Positions 1 to 9,243 are shown, counted from the stretch's first letter. The stretch is DNA of 64,000 bases from Heterorhizobium halophytocola (GCF_017873095.1 NZ_JAGGJU010000001.1:620001-684000), one strand, 5' to 3'. The notes: a model not told the origin generated them from the letters alone. Program-made: numbers and translations.

Positions 1-292
1 GATCCGCGCCTATCCGGTCCGCGAGGACGGGATGAGCCTTGGGCCAGGCGCCGACTTCATCGTCTGCGACAACGGCGCCTTCGATGGTTTCCGTGTCGAC
101 ACCAACGGCAATCTCTGGTGCTCGGCCGGCGACGGCGTGCATTGTTTCACACCCGCTGGCGAACTGCTCGGCAAGATCCGCGTGCCCGAAGTGGTCTCCA
201 ATCTCTGCTTCTTCGGACCGAAGCGAAACCGGCTGGCGATCTGCGCGACGAGCTCGCTCTATGCCGTCTATGTCAATGCCAGGGGACTGTGA
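1..292 (+). CDS. SMP-30/gluconolactonase family protein, C-terminal part
   Basis: Partial gene cut by the window edge; the reading frame is open from base 2 and ends at a TGA at 290-292. The visible 96 or so residues contain DGFRVDTNGNLWCSAGDGVH and end with a short beta-rich tail, which is the last blade of a six-bladed SMP-30/gluconolactonase propeller. Such enzymes hydrolyse sugar lactones in oxidative sugar catabolism. It faces the glycosidase/ABC operon tail to tail, so it belongs to another transcript. The exact substrate cannot be told from the fragment. Confidence 0.75.
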   Translation, partial: IRAYPVREDGMSLGPGADFIVCDNGAFDGFRVDTNGNLWCSAGDGVHCFTPAGELLGKIRVPEVVSNLCFFGPKRNRLAICATSSLYAVYVNARGL

Positions 293-307
293 GCCGCCGA
301 CGGGGCA

Positions 308-1612
308 TCAGCTTCCGGCGCGCACCGGCTCGACGATCTGCAGGAACTCCATGATCATCGCGGCGGTCCAGCTGAACGTGCCGCCGCCGCAGGGCTCGGC
401 CGTCAGCGGATCGTGATATTCGGCAAACCCGCCCTCCTCGATCAGCCGGATGCTGTCGGAGGTGATACGGGCGATCAGGTCCGGGACGTCGCCCCGTACC
501 AGGCCATCGATGATCATGTGGTTGATGATCAGCCAGACCGGGCCACGCCAGTAACGCAGGCTTTCAAAGCGCGGATCGGCGGGATCATGGCTCGGGATCA
601 GGTATTCGACGCGCGCCTTCAACGCCTCGATCCGTGTAGCCAGTTGTTGCACGCGCTCGAGCGGGATGGCCGCAAATACCGGCAGGATGCCGCCGATCGA
701 GGCGCTGTCGACCTTGCGACCGGCCGGGCGATCGAAGCAGACATATTGCCCGAGCCTGTCGTCCCAGAGGCTTTCCAGTGCCGCCAGCCCTTCCGCCACG
801 TGCCGGCGGCTCATCTGGGCGATGCCGGTCATGCCATAGCGTTCGGCAAGCTCTGCGATGTCGGCCACCGACCGTATGAGGATCGCATTGAAGCCCGGAT
901 CCACCACCTGGAACGGGGACGCGTCGTGCAGCCTCGTATTGTCCCAGTTGAGACTGCGAAAGCGCTGAACAAGCCAGATATAGCGCTTGTACTGCTCGTC
1001 GGTCGGGCGGTGCGCCGCATCGGCATGGCTGGTATCGCGCCGCTTGAACTCACCCACGCCATCGGTCGGCACGCGGCTGAAGGCGTCATCCCAGTCGATC
1101 GAATTGTCGCGACCGGACTCCCAGGGGTGGAGGATTGCAACGAGCCCGGTCTTTTTCGGATCGCGACAGGCATGAAACCATTCATGCCAGCGGGCGATTT
1201 TCGGCACCAGGTCCCGCGCCCGCGCCTCGGCCAGGTCCGGGTCGCGGGCGTGATCCACCAGCCGCTTGACCACATAGCCGGCGACGGGCGGCTGGGTGAT
1301 GCCCGATGTCGGCACCGTGCGGCCGGTCTGCCAGACGTCGGGCCCGGGGAAATAGCCTTTGTCCTGCTTGTGAAAGACGATATGCGGCACCATGCCGTCC
1401 TCCCACTGATGCTGGAAGAGGGTATCTATCTCGGTCCAGGCACGATGCTCGTCGAAATGCGCCTGCCCCAGCGCGGTCAGGCAGCTGTCCCAATTCCACT
1501 GGAAGGGATAGAGCCCGTGCGTCGGCACGGTATAGGTGCCCATATCATTGATCTTGAGCACTCGTTCCGCATGGTCGAACATGTCCAGCCGGCTTATGGG
1601 TTTCATGGACAT
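308..1612 (-). CDS. GH63-like (alpha/alpha)6 glycosidase (glucosyl/mannosylglycerate hydrolase type)
   Basis: A 434-residue soluble protein without signal peptide. It has the hallmarks of the GH63/GH37-like toroid used by mannosylglycerate and glucosylglycerate hydrolases: YPFQWNWDSC near residues 35-44, HPWESGRDNS in the middle, YWRGPVWLIINHMI, and GGGTFSWTAA near the end. Such enzymes release the sugar from small alpha-glycosides in the cytoplasm. Its start overlaps the stop of the upstream ABC ATPase gene by one base, so the two are translationally coupled; the imported glycoside is probably its substrate. A second in-frame ATG lies two codons in. Given the sulfosugar-type operon nearby, a sulfoquinovosyl glycoside is a possible alternative substrate (inference only). 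Confidence 0.8.
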   Translation of the reverse strand: MSMKPISRLDMFDHAERVLKINDMGTYTVPTHGLYPFQWNWDSCLTALGQAHFDEHRAWTEIDTLFQHQWEDGMVPHIVFHKQDKGYFPGPDVWQTGRTVPTSGITQPPVAGYVVKRLVDHARDPDLAEARARDLVPKIARWHEWFHACRDPKKTGLVAILHPWESGRDNSIDWDDAFSRVPTDGVGEFKRRDTSHADAAHRPTDEQYKRYIWLVQRFRSLNWDNTRLHDASPFQVVDPGFNAILIRSVADIAELAERYGMTGIAQMSRRHVAEGLAALESLWDDRLGQYVCFDRPAGRKVDSASIGGILPVFAAIPLERVQQLATRIEALKARVEYLIPSHDPADPRFESLRYWRGPVWLIINHMIIDGLVRGDVPDLIARITSDSIRLIEEGGFAEYHDPLTAEPCGGGTFSWTAAMIMEFLQIVEPVRAGS

Positions 1613-2673
1613 CAGGAACCTCGGATGGTGATGGCGGCCTGGGTTTCCGGATCGAACCAGCGGATCCGGTCGACCAAAGGTGTCAGCAGGATCGTTTCAC
1701 CCGCCTGGACGCTGACATCGTTGTCGATGACAGCGCGGAACAGCTGGCCCTGAACGTCGCAGGTAACCAGCAAATGCGGACCAAGGGGTTCAACGACCCG
1801 CACGTCGCAGGCGATACCGCCTTCCGCTACCGGCCGCACGTCTTCCGGACGGATGGCAAATTCAACGGACTTCACCGCCTCGCCTCCGGGACCGTCGAAG
1901 ACCATTCCGGCGACCATCCATTTTCCGGGCGACACCCATGTTGCCTGCAGGAAATTCATCGGCGGATTGCCGATGAAGGAACCGACGAAGCGCGCCGCCG
2001 GATGGGCATAGACCTCGGTCGGTGGTGCGGCCTGGATGATCCGGCCCTTGTGCATGACCGAGATGCGGTCCGCCAGGCTCATCGCCTCCACCTGATCATG
2101 CGTGACATAGATCGTCGTCGTCTTGCTCTGCGCCAGAATGCCCTTCAGTTCCGTGCGCATTTCCAGCCGCAGCAGCGCATCCAGATTGGAAAGCGGCTCG
2201 TCCATCAGAATCACATCCGGTTCCATGGCAAGTGCCCGGGCCACGGCCACCCGCTGGCGCTGACCGCCGGACAGCTGCCCGGAATAGCGCTTCAGCAACG
2301 GGTCGATATGCATCATTTCCGCGGTGCGGGTGACCCGTCGCCTGATCTCATCCTCGGGCTGCTTCTGCATCCGGAGACCAAAGGCGATGTTCTCGAACAC
2401 CGTCAGGTGCGGAAAGATCGCGTAATTCTGGAACACCATGGCGATCCCGCGCGAACGTGGCGGCAGATGGTCGACCCGCCTTCCGCCAATCCGGATCTCG
2501 CCTTCACTCGGCGTTTCCAGTCCGGCGATGATCCGCAACAGGGTGGTCTTGCCGCAACCGGAGGCACCAAGCAGGACCATAAATTCCTGGTCGGCGATCG
2601 TCAGGTCGATCGAATGTAGCGCCTTGAAGGCGCCGAACTGCTTGGCGACCCCCTTGATCTCGATTTCGGCCAT
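1612..2673 (-). CDS. Sugar ABC transporter ATP-binding protein (MalK/UgpC type)
   Basis: 353 residues, the usual length for a CUT1-family ATPase with C-terminal regulatory (TOBE/OB) domain. Visible motifs are Walker A GASGCGKTTLLR (about 35-46), the Q-loop VFQNYAIFPHLTVFENIAFG, the signature LSGGQRQRVAVARALA, Walker B VILMDEPLSNLDALLR and the switch TIYVTHDQ. It powers the two permeases encoded just upstream (2759-4443) and the binding protein at 4513-5784. Order of the operon on the minus strand is binding protein, permease, permease, ATPase, glycosidase. There is an 85-base gap to the upstream permease gene. Confidence 0.93.
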   Translation of the reverse strand: MAEIEIKGVAKQFGAFKALHSIDLTIADQEFMVLLGASGCGKTTLLRIIAGLETPSEGEIRIGGRRVDHLPPRSRGIAMVFQNYAIFPHLTVFENIAFGLRMQKQPEDEIRRRVTRTAEMMHIDPLLKRYSGQLSGGQRQRVAVARALAMEPDVILMDEPLSNLDALLRLEMRTELKGILAQSKTTTIYVTHDQVEAMSLADRISVMHKGRIIQAAPPTEVYAHPAARFVGSFIGNPPMNFLQATWVSPGKWMVAGMVFDGPGGEAVKSVEFAIRPEDVRPVAEGGIACDVRVVEPLGPHLLVTCDVQGQLFRAVIDNDVSVQAGETILLTPLVDRIRWFDPETQAAITIRGS

Positions 2674-2758
2674 CTGAACACTCCTTCGAACTCTATCGCT
2701 TGCTCTTCTGTCACACGTGACCGGACGTCAAATCGCGGCGCGCGCTACCGGACATGCT

Positions 2759-3601
2759 CTACCGATTGGCGATACCCCACATCGCAAACAGGTATTTGCG
2801 CACCGCAAAGATGAAGATCAGCGCGGGAACGACGAGCACGAAGCCGCCGGCGAATTTCAGATGCAGCGGCGAGACATCCAGGCTCTGCAGCAGGAAGGCC
2901 GGCAGCGTGCGGTTCTGGATGGTCAGCACGGAAGCGGCAAACACCTCGTTCCACGAGATCACGAAGGCGAAGATCGCCGATGCGGTGATCCCGGGCAGCA
3001 CCAGTGGAAAGACGACCTTGCGAAAGGCCTGCAGCCGGTTGCAACCGAGCGTCCAAGCGGCCTCTTCCAGCTCGATCGGAATGCCGGAAAACAGCGAAAA
3101 GGTAATGAGAACGGCAAACGGCAGCGCCAGCGTGGTGTGTACGAGGGCAAGGCCGAGCACGGTGTCGTCGAGGCCGATGCGGATAAACATCACGGCAAGC
3201 GGCAGCGCCAGCAGCGGCAGCGGGAAGGCCCGGGTCATCAGAACCAGAATGCGAAACGCGTTCTTTCCGCGAAATTCGAAGCGCGACAATGCGTAACCGG
3301 CCGGCGCCCCGAGCAGCACCGAAAGCGCCATGGTGATCACGGCAACGAGCACCGAGTTCCACAATGCTGCACCGACGCCGGCGAACCCGATGAAGAAGCG
3401 GATGCTTTCCAGATCGAAGGTCGGCACCAGTGGCTTGGGAAAGGCCGTGACTTCCCCCGGCGCGGAAAAGGTGTTGATCGCCAGCAGATAGATCGGCAGC
3501 AGAACCCAGGCGCAGAGCAGCACGATGGCGGCGATCGATAGTACCCGGCTCCATGTGCGAAAATCGGCAGCCGGCCTGTCCGGCGTCGGGGTGACACTCA
3601 T
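2759..3601 (-). CDS. Sugar ABC transporter permease (MalG type)
   Basis: 280 residues, starting in the cytoplasm with an N-terminal membrane segment (IAAIVLLCAWVLLPIYLLAINTFS) and five further hydrophobic stretches. The EAA loop that docks on the ATPase is visible as EEAAWTLGCNRLQAFRKVVFPLVLPG at about residues 175-200. This is the CUT1 MalG-like partner of the permease at 3598-4443, with which it overlaps by four bases (ATGA), a sign of coupled translation. With that protein it forms the channel of the sugar importer. Confidence 0.92.
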   Translation of the reverse strand: MSVTPTPDRPAADFRTWSRVLSIAAIVLLCAWVLLPIYLLAINTFSAPGEVTAFPKPLVPTFDLESIRFFIGFAGVGAALWNSVLVAVITMALSVLLGAPAGYALSRFEFRGKNAFRILVLMTRAFPLPLLALPLAVMFIRIGLDDTVLGLALVHTTLALPFAVLITFSLFSGIPIELEEAAWTLGCNRLQAFRKVVFPLVLPGITASAIFAFVISWNEVFAASVLTIQNRTLPAFLLQSLDVSPLHLKFAGGFVLVVPALIFIFAVRKYLFAMWGIANR

Positions 3602-4443
3602 GTCTGCGCTCCCTTCGGCACCCGCAACACCCGCAGGAAGACCAGCGTCAGGCCGATCGATATGGCCAGGATGACCATGGCCAGCGCTGCCGCCACGTGG
3701 CCGTCCTGCAGGCCGAACTGCCAGTGATAGGTCTCGCCCATCAGTACCGGCAGCGTGGTGCCACCGAGGGCTGCCACCACGGCAAACACCTCGAAGGCGA
3801 GGATCGTGCGCAGGATCAAGGCCGTCTGCAGACTTGGACGCAGCAATGGAAGGGTAATACGGATGAACCGCTTCCAGGCGGTCGCGCCGAAGACCTCGGC
3901 CGCCTCGTAATATTCCTTGGGGATCAGGCCCATGCCGGCAACAAGAATGACCAGCATGATTGCCGTGGCACGCCAGAGTTCGGCCAGCATGACCGCCAGG
4001 AAGATGATCCAGACGCTCTGGTAGCCGAGCAGCACCAGCGGCTGTTTTATGATGCCCAGCCCGGACAGCAGCGAGTTCAGAAAGCCGCTCTGCTCGAACA
4101 CGGCAAGCCAGATGATCCCGGCGGCAAGATCCGAGATGCCGAGCGGGATGGTGAAGATGTAGAGCACCAGATCACGACCGCTCGACATGCGGGTGACCAG
4201 CGTCGCCATCAGGAGCGCCATGATCAATTGCAGCGGCACGACGGCCAGCGCCAGCAGGACGGTGTTCCAAAAGGCAATCGGGAACTTCCAGTTGCCGGCC
4301 ATGGTCCTGAAGTGGTCGAGCGTGAAGCCACCATCGGTGGTGAAGGCCTCTATCGCCACCAGAACGAAGGGATAGATGAAGAAGACAAGCAGGAAGAGCG
4401 TGGCCGGCAGAAGCAGAAGGTAAGGCAGTGTGCGGGCATGCAT
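3598..4443 (-). CDS. Sugar ABC transporter permease (MalF type)
   Basis: About 281 residues with six predicted membrane helices; it begins MHARTLPYLLLLPATLFLLV. The EAA motif YYEAAEVFGATAWKRFIRITLPLLRPS is clear. I chose the ATG at 4443 because AAGGAA lies eight bases upstream; an in-frame GTG eight codons further up has no ribosome binding site. It pairs with the MalG-type permease downstream, and follows the binding-protein gene by 69 bases. CUT1 family, imports glycosides or oligosaccharides. Confidence 0.9.
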   Translation of the reverse strand: MHARTLPYLLLLPATLFLLVFFIYPFVLVAIEAFTTDGGFTLDHFRTMAGNWKFPIAFWNTVLLALAVVPLQLIMALLMATLVTRMSSGRDLVLYIFTIPLGISDLAAGIIWLAVFEQSGFLNSLLSGLGIIKQPLVLLGYQSVWIIFLAVMLAELWRATAIMLVILVAGMGLIPKEYYEAAEVFGATAWKRFIRITLPLLRPSLQTALILRTILAFEVFAVVAALGGTTLPVLMGETYHWQFGLQDGHVAAALAMVILAISIGLTLVFLRVLRVPKGAQT

Positions 4444-4512
4444 GGGCGAGTTCCTTGTCTGAGGCACCGACCGGCAGATGTCTGGATACCTGCCGGCCAG
4501 CTTCGAAAAAAG

Positions 4513-5784
4513 TCACTCGACCGGGCAGGCTCCCTCCGACGGCTTGTCCGGTGCCCAGCACGGTGCACCGGATTGCTGCATCAGCGCCTTCAACTGTTCG
4601 CCCTCGTCGTCCAACACCTGCTCGATAGGCTGGCCCGCCAGCACGATGCGCTCGAAGGTGTCGTTGTAGACCTGATTGAACTTGCCGCCGAGATCGCCGA
4701 GCCCGACCGGCAACAGGCCGGGATTGGCATCCGGCGCGTTCGACATCTTGGAAATCGCGGCCCCGGACATCTTCACAGCTGCCGGCATGTCGTCAGGCAG
4801 ATCGACATCGACGACGGGGAAGAAATTGGTGGCCTTCAGCGTCGCGATCTGCGTCTCCGGCTTCATCATGTAGGCGACGAGTTTCCTGGCCGCCTCCATG
4901 TCCGGCGCGGTCTTCGGAATGCCGACGCCGGCGACCACCGGCATGAAGCCGCGGCCGGTCGGACCGGCCGGTGCCGGGAAGGCAACGAATTCGTCCGGCT
5001 TCTTGTTGAACGCATCGGCAAGCCGCGCGGTATGATCGAAGGCGACCCAGACCTCTCCGCTCAGCAGTTGCTCCTGCATGAAGGCGTAATTGGTGGATGC
5101 GGGATTGGTGTAGGTCCAGAGCTCCTTGAACTTCTGCCAGGCGGTGACGGCCTCCGGCGAGCGGAACTTGGTCACCATGGAATTGGTATAGGAAGGATAG
5201 AGATAGCCCTGGAAGAAGCGATGCTTCAGGCCCTTCGGTCCGGCCGGAAAGCCGAATTTCGGACCGCCGGTCTTTTCGGCCAGCGTCTTCGTCCATTCAA
5301 TCAGCTGATCATAGGTGAGCGCATTGATATCGGCACCCTGGGGCAGGAATTCCAGTGCCTTCTTGTTGGCAGCCATGATGTATGTCGCCTGCATCCAGGG
5401 CAGGTATTTCTGCTCGGAGGTCTCCATCATCGCCAGTTTCTTGAAGGTGGCATTGACCTTGATGTCACCGAGATCGATCGAGGACAGGTCGACGAGATCG
5501 TCGGGCAACGTCGAGAAGTCGCTATGCAGCCCGCCCAGCACATCGATCGAACCGGAACCGGCCTTCAGTTCGGCCTGGATGCGGGTGAGCCAGGGCCCTT
5601 CATCGGCGGTCTGGTAATCGACCGCCTCGCCGGCCCCCTTCAGCACCTGCTCGCGCATGGCCTGCGTTTCCTCGATCGGCTTGGCCTGGGTCGACCAGAA
5701 CAGCGCATCGGCCTGCGCGGTTCCAGCCAGCGCCAGCGCCGAGACGCCCGCAAGAGCGCATAGCAAAGTCTTCATTGACGGCAT
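4513..5784 (-). CDS. Sugar ABC transporter periplasmic binding protein
   Basis: 423 residues from the start chosen here. The N-terminus MPSMKTLLCALAGVSALALAGTAQADA is a good Sec signal peptide with cleavage after AQA. AGGGAGG six bases before ATG 5784 decides the start; an in-frame GTG at 5811 would add nine residues and overlap the ribosome binding site. The mature protein has the family-1 solute-binding fold, with many aromatic residues (FPAGPKGLKHRFFQGYLYPSYTNS) that usually stack on sugars. Two cysteines near the C-terminus (PCWAPDKPSEGACPVE) probably form a disulfide. First gene of the importer-glycosidase operon. The ligand is unknown; glucosylglycerate, glucosylglycerol or a sulfoquinovose glycoside are possible. 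Confidence 0.88.
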   Translation of the reverse strand: MPSMKTLLCALAGVSALALAGTAQADALFWSTQAKPIEETQAMREQVLKGAGEAVDYQTADEGPWLTRIQAELKAGSGSIDVLGGLHSDFSTLPDDLVDLSSIDLGDIKVNATFKKLAMMETSEQKYLPWMQATYIMAANKKALEFLPQGADINALTYDQLIEWTKTLAEKTGGPKFGFPAGPKGLKHRFFQGYLYPSYTNSMVTKFRSPEAVTAWQKFKELWTYTNPASTNYAFMQEQLLSGEVWVAFDHTARLADAFNKKPDEFVAFPAPAGPTGRGFMPVVAGVGIPKTAPDMEAARKLVAYMMKPETQIATLKATNFFPVVDVDLPDDMPAAVKMSGAAISKMSNAPDANPGLLPVGLGDLGGKFNQVYNDTFERIVLAGQPIEQVLDDEGEQLKALMQQSGAPCWAPDKPSEGACPVE

Positions 5785-5808
5785 GATGTCCTCCCTCTTT
5801 GACATAGC

Positions 5809-5829
5809 CACGTTGTGTAAACTGACGTG
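5809..5829. promoter_or_regulatory. Candidate operator in front of the sugar ABC operon
   Basis: Inverted repeat CACGT-N11-ACGTG, 25 bases upstream of the binding-protein ATG. The 295 bases between this gene and the TRAP binding-protein gene hold no gene; besides this repeat only the hairpin at 6043-6069 stands out. The regulator is unknown. Confidence 0.3.
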
Positions 5830-6042
5830 TTATGGGCGGGCAAAAGCCAGCCGACGACCGACCGTTTCTTAAGGACGGCCGACCGGTATGGAGCGCTCCG
5901 ACAGGAGCAGTAATCATCTGCGATGTGCTAACCTGCGGCACCGGGTTAGCGGTGTCAAGCCGGGAGGTCGGGCGGGAAAGGTCGAATGGTCATCAACCGG
6001 GAAGCGGCGTGACAAAGGGCCGGAGCAAGGCTCGACGGCGAA

Positions 6043-6069
6043 GCGGCGCCGGAAACTTTCCGGCGCCGC
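6043..6069 (-). terminator. Hairpin after the TRAP binding-protein/permease operon
   Basis: Perfect inverted repeat GCGGCGCCGGAAA / TTTCCGGCGCCGC with a one-base centre, 11 bases after the stop of the TRAP binding-protein gene. There is no U-run, so it may act as a transcript-stabilising 3' hairpin or a weak terminator. Confidence 0.55.
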
Positions 6070-6079
6070 AGTCCCAAAT

Positions 6080-7141
6080 TTACTTCAGTTCGGCTGCCCG
6101 TTCTGCATCGACCTTCTTCTGGGCGTCATCGACGGCCGTGGTGAAGGCGGTGAAGACCTCCTCGCCGTCCTTGACGTTGGATTTGAACCAGTCGAACACC
6201 GGTGCGACAGAAGCCTTGAACTTGGCCTTCTCATCGTCGGTCGGCACGTAGATCTCACCGCCGGCCTTGGCGAATTCCTCATAGGCGGCGATCTGCTTGC
6301 GTTTGGGCGAGGCGAAGGTCGCCTGCTGCAGCGCTGCGAAGCCGTCGACGACGATCTTCTTTTCGTCGTCCGGCAGACCCTTGAAGCGGGCGTTCGACAT
6401 CCACCAGAAGGCCCCCATGTAGGAGTGGTTGTCGAGCGTCAGGTATTTCAGGCCTGCATCGGGAAACTTCATGCTCATGATGTCCGTGATGCCATTGGCC
6501 GTGCCCTGGACCACGCCGGTCTGCAGCGAGGTGAACAATTCCGGCCACGGGATCGGCGTCGGGGCGGCACCGACGGCCTTGGTGATTTCCTGCGGCAGGT
6601 CGGCCGGCACCGTGCGCATCTTCATGCCCTTCAGGTCATCCGGGGTCTTTACCGTCTTCTGCGTATTGGCGTAGTCGCGCCAGCCGCCGGTATTGCCGAT
6701 GGTCATCAGGCGGATCATGTCGTCGCTGTCGGTCAACGCCATCTCACGCAGCTTGCCGGTGAAGTCTCCGGTCAGCACCGCCTCGGCGATCCGGTCGTCG
6801 CTCATCAGGTAAGGCAGGTCGAGGACCTGGATATAGGGGAACAGGCCGGCAGCCCCGCCCGAAGTCGAGATGTAGATGTCGATCGAGGCGTCGGCCACGC
6901 CCTGCAGGCATTCCTCGCCGGTGGCGCAAAGCTGCGTGCCCATGAACAGCTCAACCGCGATCTTGCCGTTCGAAGCATTCTCGACATAGTTCTTGAAGAC
7001 CGTCAGGCCGTCATAGTCCTCATCGTTCTCGTTGGAATTGGCCGTGGCGCGCAGCGTGATATCTGCGGCCTTGGCGATGCCGATCCCGGCAACGCCAAGC
7101 GTGCTGGCTAGCAGCAGGGTCTTTATGAGTGGCTTGAGCAT
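6080..7141 (-). CDS. TRAP transporter periplasmic binding protein (DctP family)
   Basis: 353 residues with signal peptide MLKPLIKTLLLASTLGVAGIGIAKA and GGGAGG at -9. The DctP fold is shown by IQVLDLPYLM, GMKMRTVPADLPQEITKAVGAAPTPIPWPELFTSLQTGVVQG (the loop carrying the conserved Arg that usually binds an acidic group of the ligand) and the long C-terminal helices. It is the last gene of the transcript DctQ-DctM-DctP. TRAP importers bind organic acids, including sulfonates such as dihydroxypropanesulfonate or isethionate; the location next to a desulfonating monooxygenase operon makes a sulfonate ligand plausible but not proven. Confidence 0.92.
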   Translation of the reverse strand: MLKPLIKTLLLASTLGVAGIGIAKAADITLRATANSNENDEDYDGLTVFKNYVENASNGKIAVELFMGTQLCATGEECLQGVADASIDIYISTSGGAAGLFPYIQVLDLPYLMSDDRIAEAVLTGDFTGKLREMALTDSDDMIRLMTIGNTGGWRDYANTQKTVKTPDDLKGMKMRTVPADLPQEITKAVGAAPTPIPWPELFTSLQTGVVQGTANGITDIMSMKFPDAGLKYLTLDNHSYMGAFWWMSNARFKGLPDDEKKIVVDGFAALQQATFASPKRKQIAAYEEFAKAGGEIYVPTDDEKAKFKASVAPVFDWFKSNVKDGEEVFTAFTTAVDDAQKKVDAERAAELK

Positions 7142-7167
7142 CTTGGTCCTCCCTATAGGTTCTCAAG

Positions 7168-8457
7168 TCAGTTGATGAAGCCCGCGAGACGCGGAATGGT
7201 CAGGCATATCGCGGGGAAATAGGTAATCAGGAAGATCACGACGATCTCCGCCGCCAGGAAGGGCAGCGTCGCGCGCGCGACCGTCTCGACCTTCAGGCCG
7301 GATACCGAGGAGGTGACGAAGAGCACCAGTCCCATCGGCGGCGTCAGCAGCCCGACCGTTAGGTTCACCGCCATGATGATGGCGAAATGCACCGAGTTGA
7401 CGCCCATCGAGGTGAAGATCGGGCCGAGGATCGGGCCGAGCACGATGATCGCCGGCCCCGCATCGAGAAACATGCCGACGATGAACAGCAGGATGTTGAT
7501 CAGGAACAGCAGGATCAACGGATTGTCGGAAAGGCCGAGAATGATCGAGGCCAGAAGTTCCGGCGTGTGCGACAGGCTGGCCACCGTCTTGAACGCCATG
7601 GCCGCCCCGACCAGCAGCAGCACGACGGCAGAGGTCATGCCGGCACGGGTCAGGATATCGCCGATCTCGCCGAATTTCAGCGTCCGCATGACGAAAAGGC
7701 CGATCAGCAGCGCATAGCCGGCGGCCACTGCCGAGGCTTCGGTGGGGGTGAAGATGCCGCCGAAAATACCGCCGAGAATGATGATCGGCGTCAACAGCGG
7801 CCAGAAGGCCTTGAGACTCGCCTTGCCACGCTCGCCCCAGGTGGCGCGGGTGGTGGCGGCCGGCAGGTTTTCCCGGTCGGCCAGCAGCCGCACGATCAGC
7901 ATCAGGGCGCCGCCGATCAGGATACCGGGCACGATGCCGGCGAGAAACAGGGCCGCGACGCTCTCGCCCATCACATAGGCATAGATGATCATGATGCCGG
8001 AGGGCGGGATGATCGGACCGATGACGGCAGACGATGCCGTCACTGCTGCGGCAAACCGGCGGGAATAGCCCTGCTTCTCCATGGCCGGAATCAGCATCGA
8101 GCCGAGCGCCGATACGTCGGCAACGGCGGAACCGGACAGGCCGGCAAACAGCATCGAGGAGAGGATGTTCACATGCGCCAGACCGCCGCGCAGATGGCCG
8201 ATCATCGCCTGCGAGAATTCGACCAGCCTGAGCGTGATGCCGGACCGGTTCATCAACTCGCCGGCCAGCATGAAGAACGGGATGGCCATCAGCGGAAAAC
8301 TGTCCATGCCGTTATACACATTGCGGTAGAGCAGCACGATGTCGCGCTCCTGCCCGTTGAACCACAGGAGAATTCCGGGTGCCGCGATCAGGCCGAACAT
8401 GATCGGCAGGCCGAGCAGAAGGAAGACAAGAAACAAGGGAAGAAACAGGCTCAGCAT
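7168..8457 (-). CDS. TRAP transporter large permease (DctM family)
   Basis: 429 residues, full length for DctM, with about twelve hydrophobic stretches. Recognisable family motifs are GLPIMFGLIAAPGILL, FFMLAGELMNRSGITLRLVEF, the GLSGSAVADVSALGSMLIPAMEKQGY segment and IIPPSGIMIIYAYV. It carries the sodium-driven transport path and works with the small permease whose stop codon directly abuts its start, and with the binding protein encoded 26 bases downstream. Confidence 0.95.
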   Translation of the reverse strand: MLSLFLPLFLVFLLLGLPIMFGLIAAPGILLWFNGQERDIVLLYRNVYNGMDSFPLMAIPFFMLAGELMNRSGITLRLVEFSQAMIGHLRGGLAHVNILSSMLFAGLSGSAVADVSALGSMLIPAMEKQGYSRRFAAAVTASSAVIGPIIPPSGIMIIYAYVMGESVAALFLAGIVPGILIGGALMLIVRLLADRENLPAATTRATWGERGKASLKAFWPLLTPIIILGGIFGGIFTPTEASAVAAGYALLIGLFVMRTLKFGEIGDILTRAGMTSAVVLLLVGAAMAFKTVASLSHTPELLASIILGLSDNPLILLFLINILLFIVGMFLDAGPAIIVLGPILGPIFTSMGVNSVHFAIIMAVNLTVGLLTPPMGLVLFVTSSVSGLKVETVARATLPFLAAEIVVIFLITYFPAICLTIPRLAGFIN

Positions 8458-9048
8458 TTACTCGGCTCCCAGCGAGGCTTCCATCGGAATGGGTTCAAGT
8501 CTCGTCTCGGCGCCTAGCAGGGAGGCTAAGGCGCGCAGCAGCAGCTCGAAATTGACGGCAAACATGGCGGTGACGCCGACAGCAAGCGAGGCCATCATCC
8601 AGCCACGCGGCACCTTGGTCCAGCTGCTGAAATCGATGGCACTCGGATAGGAAATCGCCGGCATGGCAAAGCGGCCACCGAGACCGGTGACTTCGGCCCA
8701 ACCGATGCGCAGCCCCCACCAGAGAACGACGGCAGATAACAGGAGGAGCAGGATCGACAGCACGCTGGCGATCAGACGTGGCAAGAACTGCGTGATCATG
8801 CCGATGCTGACAAAGCCGCCCCGGCGATAGGCGGTCGGCGCCATCAGGCCGGTCATCCACAGCATCAGGAAGCGTGCCAGTTCCTCGGTCCAGTTGAGAC
8901 CATCGCCGAGCACGTAGCGAAACCACACCTGGACGAGGATGACGATGACCATGATGCCCATGCACACGGCGCCGAGATAGCGGCCAAGTGCCAGCACGGC
9001 GGCATTGATCCTGCCGAGCAATCCGGCCGCCCCAAGCAAAACTGTCAT
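8458..9048 (-). CDS. TRAP transporter small permease (DctQ family)
   Basis: 196 residues with four membrane helices, including VCMGIMVIVILVQVWFRYVLGDGLNWTEELARFLMLWMTGL, the typical DctQ core. I prefer the ATG at 9048 (GTGGGG seven bases upstream) to an in-frame GTG at 9057. First gene of the TRAP operon. The 160 or so bases upstream, up to the hairpin at 9216-9239, hold no gene and presumably the TRAP promoter. Confidence 0.9.
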   Translation of the reverse strand: MTVLLGAAGLLGRINAAVLALGRYLGAVCMGIMVIVILVQVWFRYVLGDGLNWTEELARFLMLWMTGLMAPTAYRRGGFVSIGMITQFLPRLIASVLSILLLLLSAVVLWWGLRIGWAEVTGLGGRFAMPAISYPSAIDFSSWTKVPRGWMMASLAVGVTAMFAVNFELLLRALASLLGAETRLEPIPMEASLGAE

Positions 9049-9215
9049 GGCGCGCACCCCACTCGCTCGTTCATCATGGGGCTGATTTTTGCAACAGATT
9101 CAGGGCTAAAACAAAGCCGCAGCGTTTCTTCCACGGGGCAATCGGAGCAAAATCCTCCCCCCATGGCACCGGCCACGCAAAAACACTGCTCTTTCACCGC
9201 GATCTCCTCCCGCGG

Positions 9216-9239
9216 TGCCGTCAGTCGGCTGACGGCACA
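9216..9239 (-). terminator. Hairpin after the flavin reductase operon
   Basis: Perfect ten-base inverted repeat GTGCCGTCAG / CTGACGGCAC with loop TCGG, four bases after the flavin reductase stop. No U-run. It separates the monooxygenase operon from the TRAP operon. Confidence 0.55.
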
Positions 9240-9243
9240 TATG

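Noticed and set aside
413..1753. 446-codon open frame opposite the GH63-like gene
   Set aside because: Antisense shadow: no family motifs, high Arg/Gly/His content, and the opposite strand carries a clear enzyme with operon overlap.
3697..5763. 688-codon open frame opposite the sugar ABC permease and binding protein genes
   Set aside because: Codes for an Arg/Gln/His-rich chain without domains; the opposite strand has complete ABC genes.
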